A stretch of DNA of 64,000 nucleotides from Petrosia ficiformis (GCA_947044365.1 OX345643.1:3250501-3314500); one strand, 5' to 3'. Shown: positions 45,413 through 56,267, counted from the stretch's first letter. Notes: a model not told the origin generated them from the sequence alone. Made by a program: numbers and translations.

Positions 45413-45649
45413 AACAAAGTTTATAGACAAACCTAAGTACAATAACAGTTATTGAATAAATAAATAACAATCAATAATTTTTGTGCATAAATAAGTTTAT
45501 ATTATATTATGTTTATAGGACTGTCAGTATCCTCACAAAGCACTATCATCTCATTCATCAGTTGAGCGCTTCAAACCTTTTCATAGACCTTTGTTTTTTT
45601 GTACCAGATATCCCTTTATCCCATTTGAACCTTTCCATCCATTCCTTGG

Positions 45650-46563
45650 CTAAGGAAAACCCATGTATGGTAAACCAGAGGTGCACAATACTGTTAATAA
45701 TTCGTCATTTGGAACATAAACGGAAGAAAGAGACCAATTGAAAAGAACATCTTCATCTGATGTAACATGACTAATAAGTTGCTGTTTGTTAGTAACAGCA
45801 GTACTGCTGGCAGTACTGTTCACACTCTCTAACATCACAGACTCCAATTTTAACTGAAGGGCCATTTCTATTGCTTTAAAAGCATAAATTAAAGGTGCGG
45901 TAATTGACTTTAAATAAGCCTTCTCTGTTCACACTTTCTGTCCATCTTTTAGTGTATTCTAAGAATGTACAATCAACAGAATCTTTGCAGCTTATGGACG
46001 TACTCAAAAGGCAGTCGGTAAAAGTGGCATATTTGTCCTCTTCCCTGCTCTCAAATCTCTTTACGAGGGATGTAACCACTCGCATAACAAATAATGTTTT
46101 CTTCTAATGGAGACAAATGTTTTTTACATGGTTTCATTGAGTGAACAGTAACTGTGGTATGGAAGGTCACCAATTCATTAAAAATCGTATCATTGATGAT
46201 TTGGATTAGCATTACATCAATGTCTTCCACATCTAAACTTTTAAAGAGATTCATCCATAACTCTAATAAGCTACTATTTCTAATTTTGTGATATTTTCCC
46301 CACAACAGCTGTCTGTCATGAGAAGATACCAAAGGCTTGCATGAAATAACAACTTCTAAAATTCTATACAGTGACTTAGCAAACTCGTCAAAGATTTCCA
46401 TTTTTTCATCTATCATGATCTGAGAACTTATACTATCAGCCAGTTCTCTGATCTCCTTCATTCGTTTTGACTCAAAGTACTTCTTATCAGTTACCACAGA
46501 CATAAAAGCACTTCTAACCAAACTAGCCACACAAACGGCTAGCGACAGGAATGTTTCCATCAT
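45650..46563 (-). pseudogene. C-terminal part of an unidentified transposon-type protein
   Basis: Three open segments follow each other on the minus strand with frameshifts near 46.06 and 45.87 kb. They give ISSQIMIDEKMEIFDEFAKS, then CKKHLSPLEENIICYASGYI (about 46.09 kb), then EEDKYATFTDCLLSTS. The end is DEDVLFNWSLSSVYVPNDEL. The LSxLEExxIxYxxGYIxRK pattern and an ending like LLTxxxxLxxxxxGF are familiar to me from unnamed, repeated invertebrate proteins. Some mobile-element proteins have a similar segment. I could not name the superfamily. No start or terminal repeats were found, and the open reading stops at 45.65 kb. Confidence 0.5.
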
Positions 46564-46621
46564 AATTAACGTGGGTGAACATAACTGTTAATGAATAATA
46601 TTAATGAATAACGTAATAAAA

Positions 46622-46729
46622 ATGAATATTGAATATAATCCCACATTCCCAAAGGTTGGAGCTGGACTGCAAAATCTGGACAACACCTGTTTCATGAATG
46701 CAGTCATTCGGAAACATTTCTGTCATTAG
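46622..46729 (+). pseudogene. Ubiquitin-specific protease Cys-box fragment (USP36/42-like)
   Basis: A 35-codon ORF contains KVGAGLQNLDNTCFMNAVI. The USP catalytic Cys box normally reads GLxNLGNTCFMNxxLQ, so the catalytic Cys (TGT at about 46690) is kept, the usual Gly before Asn is Asp, and the motif ends in IR instead of LQ. The VGAGLQN lead-in is most like the USP36/USP42 group. It then stops (HFCH*) with no His box. No further USP exons are visible to 52 kb. It is probably a captured or retro-copied fragment at the edge of transposon sequence. A donor may exist outside what I can see. Confidence 0.6.
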
Positions 46730-46959
46730 CCGCTAGTACTAACACCACGTCTGACATAACCATCACATCTAAATAACCACGCCTAATACGGCCCGTCTTG
46801 TTCTTAGACCCGCCTATTTTACTGTTTTAGTCGGAGTAGACTGGGTCTGGGAATGAGACTAATATAACTATAATTATAGAAGAATAATATTTTCAATAAA
46901 GTCTAACATAGACCCAAATTTAAACAAACCATATAATCCTACTAGACTATATATAAATA

Positions 46960-49900
46960 GTTCATGGAATTTCAGGAGAATACTAAAATGCTCATGCTTC
47001 CTACAAACAACATGTTTGATCAAAACTACTGTAGAATCATAACAAGGACATCACTATGTAACTCTAGTAACAGTTTCAGGAAAACTTTTTTTCCAGTCAA
47101 AAATTAATTACCAAAGGCTATATTTCATGGTCGAAAGTGAATATCAAGAGTATACTAAAACGCTCATGCTTCCTATAAACAACTATTTTTATCAAAAATA
47201 CTGTAGAATCATAACAAGGACATCACTATGTAACTCAAGGAATAGTTTCAGGAAAACTTTTTTTCCAGTCACAAAATAAATACTAAAGGCTATATATATA
47301 CAAGAATAATAAAAAAACATTTCCAATGAAATGAAAGGAGATGTAGGGATGTCAAAACACAAAAAGCATGCAAACAAGGTTAGGTGGGACCCAAAATTAA
47401 ACAAACCACTTCCATATAACACTTATAAAGCAAAATACAAAAAGCTGTACTTATGTAGGGTTATATGAAAGTGGTTTGTTTAATTTTGGGTCCCACCTAA
47501 CCTTGTTTGCATGCTTTTTGTGTTTTGACATCCCTCATCTCCTTTCATTTTATTGGAAATGTGATATCATATGGTCAAAGTAAATCTTTAATGGTATGTA
47601 CAGATTGTATTGTTTTGTCTTATATGAGGACAATTCTTGTTGTGTGTATGTCGACATATTCATTTGTAGTATTGATGTTCATGAAAGTGATTTTACAAAT
47701 CACATGTCATGTCATTTAAAATTGAATATTAACTCTCCAACTGTATCTGTGTATTGCTAATATTGGCTAATAATTTTGTCACTTTATTTCTAATAATTAT
47801 AATTAGATGTGCAAATACAAAATCAGATTAAGCTGAAACTGTTACTGAAGTTAAATAATATGTCCTCACTGTGTTTACAAAGTGACTTTGGTCAATCATA
47901 TTATCTGTTAGCACTGTGAACATTTTGGTATACTAAATTTTTACACTGAACTATATATAGAATAACCTTCGTACTGATTTTTCATATTGTAATCGAACCA
48001 TGTACTATAGCTTTAGTACTTCTTTTCTGAATGCAAAAAAAAAAGTTTTCCTGAAACTGCTCCTAGAGTTTGATAGTGACATCCTTGTTATGATTCTACA
48101 GTAATTTTGATCAAAAATGTTGTTTGTAGGAAGCATGAGTGTTTTGGTATTCTCTTTGAACCATGACCTATAGCCTTTGGTATTTAATTCCTGACTGGAA
48201 TAATATTTTCCTGAAACTGTTCCTATAGAGTTACAGTGATGTCCTTGTTATGATTCTACAGTGTTTTAGATCACAAATGTTGTTTGTAGGAAGCATGACC
48301 GTTTTAGTATTGTCTTGGAATTGACTTTGAACCATGAACTATAGCCTTTAGTATTTAATTTTTGACTGGAAAAACAAACTTTTCCTGAAACTGTTCCATT
48401 GACTTACATAGTGATGTCCTTGTTATGATTCTACAGTAGCTTTGATCAAAAATGTTGTTCGTAGGAACCATGAGCGTTTTAGTATTCTCTTGAAATTCAC
48501 TTTGAACCATTAACTATAGCAATTAATTTTGACTGGAAAAAAAGTTTTCCTGAAACTGTTCCTAGAGTTACATTGTGATGTCCTTGTTATGATTCAACAG
48601 TATTTGTGATCAAAAATGTTGTTTGTAGTAAGTATGAGCGTTTTAGTATACTTTTCAAATTCACTTTGAACCATGAACTATAGCCTTTGTTATCTGGAAA
48701 AAAATTCCTGAAACTGTTCCTGGAGTTACATAGTGATGTCCTTGTTATGATTCTGCAGTGTGTTTGATCAGAAATTAATGTTGTTTGTAGGAACCATAAG
48801 CGTTCTAGTATACTCTTGAAATTCACTTTGGACCATGAATGCCTTTGGTAATTAATTTTTGACTGGAAAAAAAGTTTTCCTCAAACTATTCCTAGAGTTA
48901 TATAGTGATGTCCTTTTTATGATTCTCAGTATTTTTGATCAAAATTGTTGTTTGTAGGAAGCATGAGCGTTTTAGTATACTTTTGAAATTCACTTTGGAC
49001 CATGAACTATAGCCTTTGGTAATTAATTTTTGACTGGAAAAAAGTTTCCCTGAAACTGTTCCTAGAGTTACATGGTGATGTCCTTGTTATGATTCTACAG
49101 TATTTTTGATCAAAAATGTTGTTTGTAGGAAGCATGAGCGTTTAAGTATTCTCTAGAAATTCAGTTTGAACCATTAACTATAGCAATTAATTTTGACTGG
49201 AAAAAAGTTTTCCTAAAACTGTTCATAGTGATGTCCTTCTTATGATTCTACAGTGTTTTGATCAAAAATGTTGTTTGTAGGAAGCATGAGCGTTTAAGTA
49301 TTCTCTAGAAATTCACTTTGAACCATTAACTATAGCAATTAATTTTTGACTGGAAAAAAAGTTTTCTTAAAACTGTTCATAGTGATGTCCTTCTTATGAT
49401 TCTACAGTGTTTTGATCAAAAATGTTGTTTGTAGGAAGCATGAGCGTTTTAGTATTCTCTTGAAATTTACTTTGAACCATTAGATAACTGTAGCAATTAA
49501 TTTTTGACTGGAAAAAAAGTTTTCCTAAAACTGTTCCTAGAGTTACATAGTGATGTCCTTGTTATGATTCTCAAGTATTTTTGATCAAAATTGTTGTTTG
49601 TAGGAAGCATGAGCGTTTACTCTTGAAATTCACTAATTTTTGACTGGAAAAAGTTTTCAAGAGAATACTAAAACTCTCATGGTTCCTACAAACAACATTT
49701 CTGATCAAACACACTGCAGAATCATAACAAGGACATCACTATGTAACTCTAGGAACAGTTTCAGGAATTTATTTTCCAGTCAAAAATTAAATACCAAAGG
49801 CTATATATATATATTCTTCATGGAATTTCAAGGGAATTGTTAAAACACTCATGCTTCCTAAAAACAACATTTTTGATCAAAAATACTGTAGAATCATAAC

Positions 49901-50210
49901 AAGGACATCACTATATAACTCAAGGAACAGTTTCAGGAAAACATTTTTTCCAGTCAAAAATTAATTCTCAAAGGCTATAGTTCATGGTCCATTAAAGAGA
50001 ATACTAAAATGCTAATGCTTCCTCCAAACAACATTTAAAAAAAAAATACTGTAGAAACATAACAAGGACATCATTATGTAATTCTAGGAACAGTATGAGG
50101 AAAACATTTGTTCCAGTCAAAAAGTAAATACCAAAGTCTATATATATAGTTCATGGAAAATGCTCATGGTTCCTACAAACAACATTGTTGATCAAAGCTA
50201 CTGTAGAATG
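46960..50210. repeat. Satellite array, ~165-180 bp unit, with orientation switches
   Basis: The unit contains AGAATCATAACAAGGACATC, ACTCTAGGAACAGTTTCAGG and CGCTCATGCTTCCTACAAAC. About two plus-oriented units lie at 46.96-47.29 kb, about ten minus-oriented units at 48.04-49.65 kb (signature GATGTCCTTGTTATGATTCT), and about three plus-oriented units at 49.66-50.21 kb. The switch at about 49655 is abrupt. Units differ by small indels and substitutions. ORFs across it are artefacts. Confidence 0.9.
47327..47557. repeat. Large near-perfect inverted repeat inside the satellite region
   Basis: About 95-bp arms (47327-47421 and 47461-47557) are reverse complements with very few differences. They include AAGCATGCAAACAAGGTTAG and its complement CTAACCTTGTTTGCATGCTT, around a loop of about 40 nt. 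It separates a plus-oriented from a minus-oriented part of the satellite. Confidence 0.9.
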
Positions 50211-50214
50211 ATAA

Positions 50215-50732
50215 CAAGTGTATATAGAGAAAAAAAACATCCCTATAGTTGCTTTGTGATGACTATGTATTAAGCATTGCTGGTGGCACTAGTGTCTCTA
50301 CCTTTCTGTGTACTCGAAAGCTGGGGCCTGTAGTAAGTGTAAGCCCAATTGCAGACTAAATACACAGATCTCTGATGAACTGACTAAAGTACTCCTTCAA
50401 GGTTCTAAATGATGACTTCCTCATGAGACTGAAACTCAGCAACTTATCATACTTACTTGTTAAGATTCTTGCATAATATTTATACTGTTTCTCTGCTATA
50501 TACAACAGTTATTAGCAGTTTTACATCCTTTTTGAATCTTCCTGGCTGGTCTGTAGCACAAACGCGCGTTCTTTACGCGCCACGCCCATTAATTGACCGA
50601 GCCCCCCCCCGGGAATGATGCAACTTCCTTAACTACGTATACAACGCATAGTCGCGCAAGTGACACAAGAATATATAATTTTATATAGATTCAACCCCGT
50701 GGAAAGCAATTATAGGGATGGCCCTACGGGCC
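50215..50732. mobile_element. Non-autonomous element in the satellite, TSD ATAA
   Basis: It is flanked by ATAA at 50211-50214 and 50733-50736. Removing it rejoins satellite text (GAATGATAA with CAAAGACATCACTAGG). The left end is CAAGTGTATATAGAG. The right end is GGAAAGCAATTATAGGGATG plus CCCTACGGGCC. Inner ends share CATCCCTATAGTTGCTTT. It contains the GC-rich GCGCGTTCTTTACGCGCC block. Confidence 0.9.
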
Positions 50733-50776
50733 ATAACAAAGACATCACTAGGAAAAGTTTCAGGAATCTTTTTTAT

Positions 50777-51877
50777 GGCCCGTAGGGCCATCCCTATGAT
50801 TGCTTTCCCACGGGTTCGATGTATGTTTATATATATATATATATATAATTATATATATATATATATTCTTGTGTCACTTACGCGAGTATGCGTTGTATAC
50901 GTAGTTAAGGAAGTTACGTCATTCCCGGGGGCGGAACCAATAAAGAAGCGTGCTGGGAACTCTCTATCGTCTGGGAAATCCTGTAGCAATGGAAACTTGT
51001 GCGTCCAGCTGTTCACCTTTGTTCTTACACCTGGTAGCTTACTACTACTAGTATGTCTACTGTTAGTATGGAGAATAGGAAAGCAAAGCGTGCTCCGTGT
51101 AAACGAGTACGTGATGAGAATTTATATAGTATGGAAAGTACGAGTGGTTTGGTCCAGCAGCATGCAAGTGGTTCATGTAGTCCAAAGTTACCTCGTCTAA
51201 CAAATTCTGAGACCTGTACAGCTGTCCAACTACCTCTTCACAACCCAGACAATTCTTGTAGCTCCTCCCACAACAATGGAGGCCAAGAACCCTTAAGGAG
51301 GAAGAGAGATAGAGAAAGACTGAGAAGACAAAATGAAACAGATGAGCAGCGTAGTATCCGATTGAATAAACAAAGGGTACTTGACCGTAGACGTCTACAA
51401 TCTGAAACTCCGCAAGAAAAGATAATACGTTTGGAAAGAATGAGACAAAGAGCTTCTACACGTAACAGTGTAGAGACTGAAGAACAAAGATCCAGTCGTC
51501 TTGCTGATTTAAGACAACGTGCTACTGTACGTGTCAATGAGGAAACTGAAGAAGAAAGGACCAGTCGTCTTGCTGACTTGAGTCAACGTGCTAATGTACG
51601 TGTCAGTGAGGAGACTGAAGAAGAAAGGACCAGTCGTCTTGCTGACTTGAGTCAACGTGCTAATGTACGTGTCAGTGAGGAGACTGAAGAAGAAAGGTCA
51701 GGAGAGTAGATAATCAAAATAATAACTATAATAAGCTGTTGTCTTCCATCATGTGCTTGATGAAGTCAGCCATGATTACTGAATGCTGGACACCACAAAG
51801 CAGTCATAAGGATACTTTTATCTTCACTTAAACTTGTAAAACAATCATAGGGATGTTTTTTTTCTCTATATATCTTG
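50777..51877. mobile_element. STPR-gene-carrying element with the same ends
   Basis: It starts after TTAT (50773-50776) with GGCCCGTAGGGCCATCCC and TATGATTGCTTTCCCACGGG. It ends with CATAGGGATG, a T-run, CTCTATATATCTTG and then TTTT (50%-matched TSD). Satellite sequence lies on both sides. The ends are those of the short elements at 44834-45273 and 50215-50732, in the opposite orientation to the latter. It carries one gene, with STPR-like repeats, at 51053-51709. No transposase is visible, so movement in trans is likely. Confidence 0.85.
51053..51709 (+). CDS. STPR-repeat protein (218 aa), probable DNA-binding
   Basis: The ATG is at 51053, 276 bp inside the element. Residues 1-80 are polar and basic (KAKRAPCKRVRDENLY). 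Residues 82-218 form about six units of 23 residues: LRRQNETDEQRSIRLNKQR, RRRLQSETPQEKIIRLERMR, TRNSVETEEQRSSRLADLR, then three RVxEETEEERTSRLADLSQ units. This matches the score-and-three (STPR) repeat, a DNA-binding array of alpha-helices known from silkworm FMBP-1 and found in unnamed proteins of other animals. The last unit is cut short (EERSGE, then stop). The same end sequence occurs in the 44.8-kb element, so the stop may be the family's normal one. The last full units are almost identical in DNA, which indicates recent expansion. In-frame ATG 51068 is an alternative start. Confidence 0.7.
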   Translation: MSTVSMENRKAKRAPCKRVRDENLYSMESTSGLVQQHASGSCSPKLPRLTNSETCTAVQLPLHNPDNSCSSSHNNGGQEPLRRKRDRERLRRQNETDEQRSIRLNKQRVLDRRRLQSETPQEKIIRLERMRQRASTRNSVETEEQRSSRLADLRQRATVRVNEETEEERTSRLADLSQRANVRVSEETEEERTSRLADLSQRANVRVSEETEEERSGE

Positions 51878-52450
51878 TTTTCAGTCAAAAATTGAAGGCT
51901 ATATTTCATCATAGTCGTTGAAAGTGAATTTCAAGAGTATACTAAAACGCTCATGCTTCCTACAAACAACATTTTTATCAAAAATACTGTAGAATCATAA
52001 CAAAGGACATCACTATGTAACTCAAGGAACAGTTTTAGGAAAACCCTTTTACCCATCAAAAATTAATTGCTACAGTTAACAGTTAAACTTAGCAGTTTCA
52101 TTAATTAAGAAAGTTAACATATATCAATGGTTCAAAGTGAATTTCAAGAAAATACTAAAACGCTCATGCTTCCTACAAACAACATTTTTGATCAAAGCTA
52201 CTGTAGAATCATAAGAAGTACATCACTATGTAATTCTAGGAACAGTTTCAGAAAAACTTTTTTTTCAGTCAAAAATTAATTACCAAAGGCTATATTTCAT
52301 GGTCCAAAAAAGTATACTAAAACGCTCATGCTTCCTGCAAACAACATTTTTAATTAAAAATACTGTAGAATCATAACAAGGACATCACTATGTAACTCTA
52401 GGAACAGTTTCAGGAAAACTTTTTTTTCCAATAAAAAATTAATTACTCGT
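51878..52450. repeat. Satellite continuation, plus orientation
   Basis: Three more units of the 46.96-50.21 kb satellite. At 52078-52132 they contain a fragment (AGCAGTTTCATTAATT...AAAGTTAACATAT) that also occurs at 41.63-41.68 kb, next to the copy of the foldback outer sequence. Confidence 0.85.
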
Positions 52451-52471
52451 CTCTGACGCCATCTCTGGATT

Positions 52472-52524
52472 TCCTGAATTAGTACACCAGCCACAGTAGG
52501 TGTGGCTGGTGTACTAATTCAGGA
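52472..52524. repeat. Perfect snap-back hairpin, 24-bp arms, 5-nt loop
   Basis: The arms 52472-52495 and 52501-52524 are exact reverse complements around GTAGG. It stands right after the satellite and 150 bp before a possible membrane-protein exon. Confidence 0.9.
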
Positions 52525-52675
52525 CCATAATTGGAGAGATTGGTGAAGGAGAACTACAGCATGAACACAAAGTATTAGAGAGAGAAGCAGAGAGAACTGA
52601 CGTGAGATCTCCATTTCTTTGTCCCTAACTGAAACAAACAACTCGAATACATGGCACCTCAAATATTTTGAGAGG

Positions 52676-52762
52676 ATGTGTCTTCGAGTTCTATGGTCTC
52701 TTGTCATTATGGTTTTAATATGTTTCATTTACCTCACCTATTCGAGATGCTGTATATCCGAG
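52676..52762 (+). CDS. Possible first exon encoding a signal anchor
   Basis: The ATG at 52676 is followed by MCLRVLWSLVIMVLICFIYL and then TYSRCCISE, a short basic N-terminus and one hydrophobic stretch, before a GT at 52763 (GTGATC, a weak donor). This would suit a type II membrane or secreted protein. Candidate downstream exons (53447-53502 in frame 0, 55571-55747) have compatible phases in some combinations, but no single model is convincing. Confidence 0.3.
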
Positions 52763-52845
52763 GTGATCCGTATCTCTTTCTCTCTCTCTACTTGTCTCTC
52801 TATGTATCTCCTTTCACTCTAAATCTCTTGAATTTACATACACAC

Positions 52846-52912
52846 GTAGATACATACATACATACATAGTTACATACATACATACATACATACATAGATA
52901 CATACATACATA
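52846..52912. repeat. (CATA)n microsatellite
   Basis: Tetranucleotide run of CATA/TACA. Related TATG tracts occur at about 53.1-53.2 and 54.65-54.73 kb in the two copies of the duplication. Confidence 0.9.
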
Positions 52913-52919
52913 AAAAAAG

Positions 52920-55525
52920 AGTATTTCAGTTTTCATTAACTAAGCAATAATAATTAGTATTAAGATTTAATAGTAAAGATATAACTGATGGAGAAGTCAT
53001 TATTTTAATTATTTAACTAAACCCCCTTCAGTAAGCCTAATACATGTAATTAAAACTAACATTTTAAAAAACTAATCATTTTGTCATATTACAACTATCA
53101 CATTTGTATGTATGTATGTAAATATGTATAGTGGATACAAAGTACATACATATGTAAGTATGTATGTATATATGTATAGTGGATACAAGTACATACAAAT
53201 GTATGTGTGTATGTATGTATTGATTTTATCTAAGTATGAGCGTGTAAATTATTATTAAGAAGATTAAAGAAAAGGGTTTAAATGTTTCTTATGTACATCT
53301 TTATCATGTCTATGAGTGTATATTCATACACGACTACATGTAGATATAATTAAAGTATTATGATTATGTAATATTATATATCTACATGTATAATTTAATA
53401 CTATATACAATAACAGATATTATCATGTACTTTTTGGTGTGTGTAGGACCTGTTTATGGTCAGAAAGCTCCAGTACATGTTAACAGCCCTTACCATGGGC
53501 AGGTAAATGTACTGTGTGTATAATATATGAAAGTATGAATGTGTATAATTGTGTATGTATAATTATGTATAAATAGGTGTGTTGATTAGTGTAGACATAC
53601 ACATGTCTTGTATTATCTACACTAATATATGAAAGTATGAATGTGTATAATTGTGTATGTATAATTATGTATAAATAGGTGTGTTGATTAGTGTAGATAA
53701 TACAAGACATGTGTATGTCTTGTCTAAATGACTATGGATAAACATGTTTACTTCAGTAAATTATTATCACCAAATTTTCGAGTTCAAATTCCCAATATTC
53801 ATAGAGTATAGACTATAGAATAACACATACAGAGGAACTAATGTAGTTTTAGTTTGAAAAAAATTACTACTTTTAGTTATAGTTATAATATACCTGGTGT
53901 CTCAACCTTAATAGTTCATTTGTAATATTAGACTTGGGTTTTAGTTTTAGCTAATAACTAAAAGTGTGTCAATTTTCATTTTAGTTAATTATAGCTATTA
54001 CAGTAGTCTTATAATTAAGTTATAGTTTAATAATGCTTTACTAAAGGGGTTTTAACTAAAACAACACTATACGGTAGAAATGTGATGTTGTAACCTGTGT
54101 TGTTCATTATACTGGATAAACAACACTAAATGCAATGCGAGGTTATGTATATAAATTTTAGTATGTTTTCTCTGTGTTAAGAGATATTTCACTCATGAAC
54201 CTAATTCAATTAGAGAACTTTTAAACTTAATGATAGGAAATACAGTAAGTGATTTAAAACCATCCCCTTCACCAGAACCTTGATCCTTACACACTTACAA
54301 CTATCATTAAAAGACAAAACACTTAGAAACAGGACCTTATTATAACCACAATAATGAACTACAAAACACAAACACTGTAGCCTTAAAGGTGTCATATTAC
54401 ATTGAAGCAGAGTACATACAGTCAATTAGTTCTTCAAAATGTTCCTACAAAGGAGAGTTTCAGTTTTCATTAACTAAGCAATAATAATTAGTATTAAGAT
54501 TTCATAGTAAAGATATAACTGATGGAGAAAACATTATTTTAATTATTTAACTAAACCCCCTTCAGTAAGCCTAATACATGTAATTGAAACTAAAATTTTA
54601 AGAAACTAGATGTGTTTTAACTAATCATTTTGTCATATTACAACTATCACATTTGTATGTATGTATGTATATATGGATGGATGGATACAAGTACGTACAT
54701 ATGTATGTATGTATGTACGTACTTACATATTAATGTATTAATTTTATCTAAGTATGAACGTGTAAATTATTATTAAGAAGATTAAAGAAAGGGGTTTCAA
54801 TGTTTCTTTATGTGAAACTTTATCATGTCTATAAGACATGACTACATGTAGATTTTAATAATTAAAGTATTATAAATATGTAATATTATATATCGCATGT
54901 ATATACACAATTTAATATTATATACAAGAGCAGACATTTTCATGTACTTTTTGGTGTGTTTGGACCTGTTTATGGTCAGAAAGCTCCAGTACATGTTAAC
55001 AACTCTTACCATGGGCAGGTAAATGTACTGTGTGTATAATAATTATATGAAAATATGAATGTGTATAATTGTGTATGTATAATTATGTATAAATAGGTGT
55101 GTTGATTAGTGTAAGACATATGTGTATGTCTTGTCTAAATGACTATGGATAAACGTGTTTACTTCAGTAAATTATTATCGCAAAATTTTCGACTTCAAAT
55201 TCCCAATATTCATTAAGTATAGAATAACACATACAGAGGAACTTGAAACAAAATGACTACTTTTAGTTATAGTTATGATATGCCTGGTGTCTCAAACCTA
55301 TTTAGTTTATTTATAATATTAGGCTTACTAAAAGGGTTTTAGTTTTAGCTAATAACTAAAAGTGTGTCAATTTTCATTTTAGTTAATTATAGCTATTACA
55401 GTAGTCTTATAATTAAGTTATAGTGCTTTACTAAAGGGGTTTTAACTAAAACAACACTATACGGTAGAAATGTGATGTTGTAACCTGTGTTATTCATTAT
55501 ACTGGATAAACAACACTAAATACAA
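52920..55525. repeat. Direct duplication of about 1.1-1.2 kb
   Basis: 52920-54135 and 54455-55525 are homologous head to tail, from GAGTTTCAGTTTTCATTAAC-like text to ATACTGGATAAACAACACTA. Copy 1 has an extra internal tandem repeat of about 80 bp (53516-53600 and 53620-53700). Differences are small indels and substitutions. About 320 bp of unique sequence lies between the copies. Confidence 0.9.
53447..53502 (+). CDS. Small exon-like segment, duplicated at 54963-55018
   Basis: Copy 1 has acceptor GTGTGTGTAG and donor CAG/GTAAAT around 56 nt. Two frames are open (DLFMVRKLQYMLTALTMGR, or GPVYGQKAPVHVNSPYHGQ after two bases). Copy 2 keeps the segment with three changes but has TGTTTGG where the acceptor TAG was, so it should no longer be spliced. 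The family is unknown. Confidence 0.35.
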
Positions 55526-55570
55526 AAACCTTTGGCCCTGCTTGAAAACCATTTTTAAAATACTCTACAG

Positions 55571-55747
55571 TCTACACTAGTTACTGCTGTCCATGGTAGT
55601 TTCAATATGGAGCATGCAAGTAAATGTATTGAAATGATATTTGGTCCTAATGGAAGTGAGCTGTACATATGTACAATAAACAAACATGAGACAGAAATGA
55701 AGTCTCTATCTACCTTCTCTGGAAGGATCTTCCATACAGTGCTCTGA
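55571..55747 (+). CDS. Possible terminal exon, 58 codons
   Basis: It is preceded by ATACTCTACAG and open in one frame only, in phase 0, to TGA. It reads STLVTAVHGSFNMEHASKC and IFGPNGSELYICTINKHETE. It looks protein-like, but I do not recognise it. It could follow 52676-52762 directly or the small exon in its second frame. Confidence 0.35.
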   Translation, partial: STLVTAVHGSFNMEHASKCIEMIFGPNGSELYICTINKHETEMKSLSTFSGRIFHTVL

Positions 55748-56267
55748 GAGAAATTGATTCAATAACCACAAGAATTTGAAAACCCACTCTCAACCTTTAT
55801 AAATTATTGACCCTACCTGATTAAAACACGAAATTCACGATAAAGTGTGATAAATGAATTAGTCTGCTTTATTTTTTCATAATAATTATAATAAAAAAAG
55901 TGTGCGTGATTTGAACTGCCTAAGTATTAACAATTATAATTACTCTTTGTGTGTTTTTAATTTATGTAGGAATGGAAGAGAAACAGATCTAGAAAGATGA
56001 CTATTTCAACATTAAAAAAAAATTATTATTATGTTAATATTTATCACATGTATAATGTAATAAATTATTCCTTCCAATTTTTTTAATAGCTATAGGCCAG
56101 ATTACTAACATCTGTGGAGAATTAATTAGTAATTTGCTTACTTACAGCTATTAAAATCTTACAAATAATAGACTATTAATCGGAGTGTTACTAATAACGA
56201 TATTAAGACAATGTTATAAATAGTGTAATCTCAAGCAGTCAGTTCAGTCCAAGTCTTCACTTAGTTC

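Noticed and set aside
47192..47719. Two ORFs of 70-76 codons on opposite strands
   Set aside because: They are reverse readings of the two arms of the 95-bp inverted repeat.
50718..51200. 160-codon ORF starting MALRAITKTS
   Set aside because: It runs across two opposed transposon ends and an AT-repeat. The MALRAI start is only the palindromic ATGGCCCTACGGGCCAT of the element.
51053..51709. STPR gene as part of a Helitron
   Set aside because: STPR-like repeats can occur in Helitron proteins, but this copy lies in an element with inverted ends and a 4-bp target duplication, and no Rep/helicase is present.
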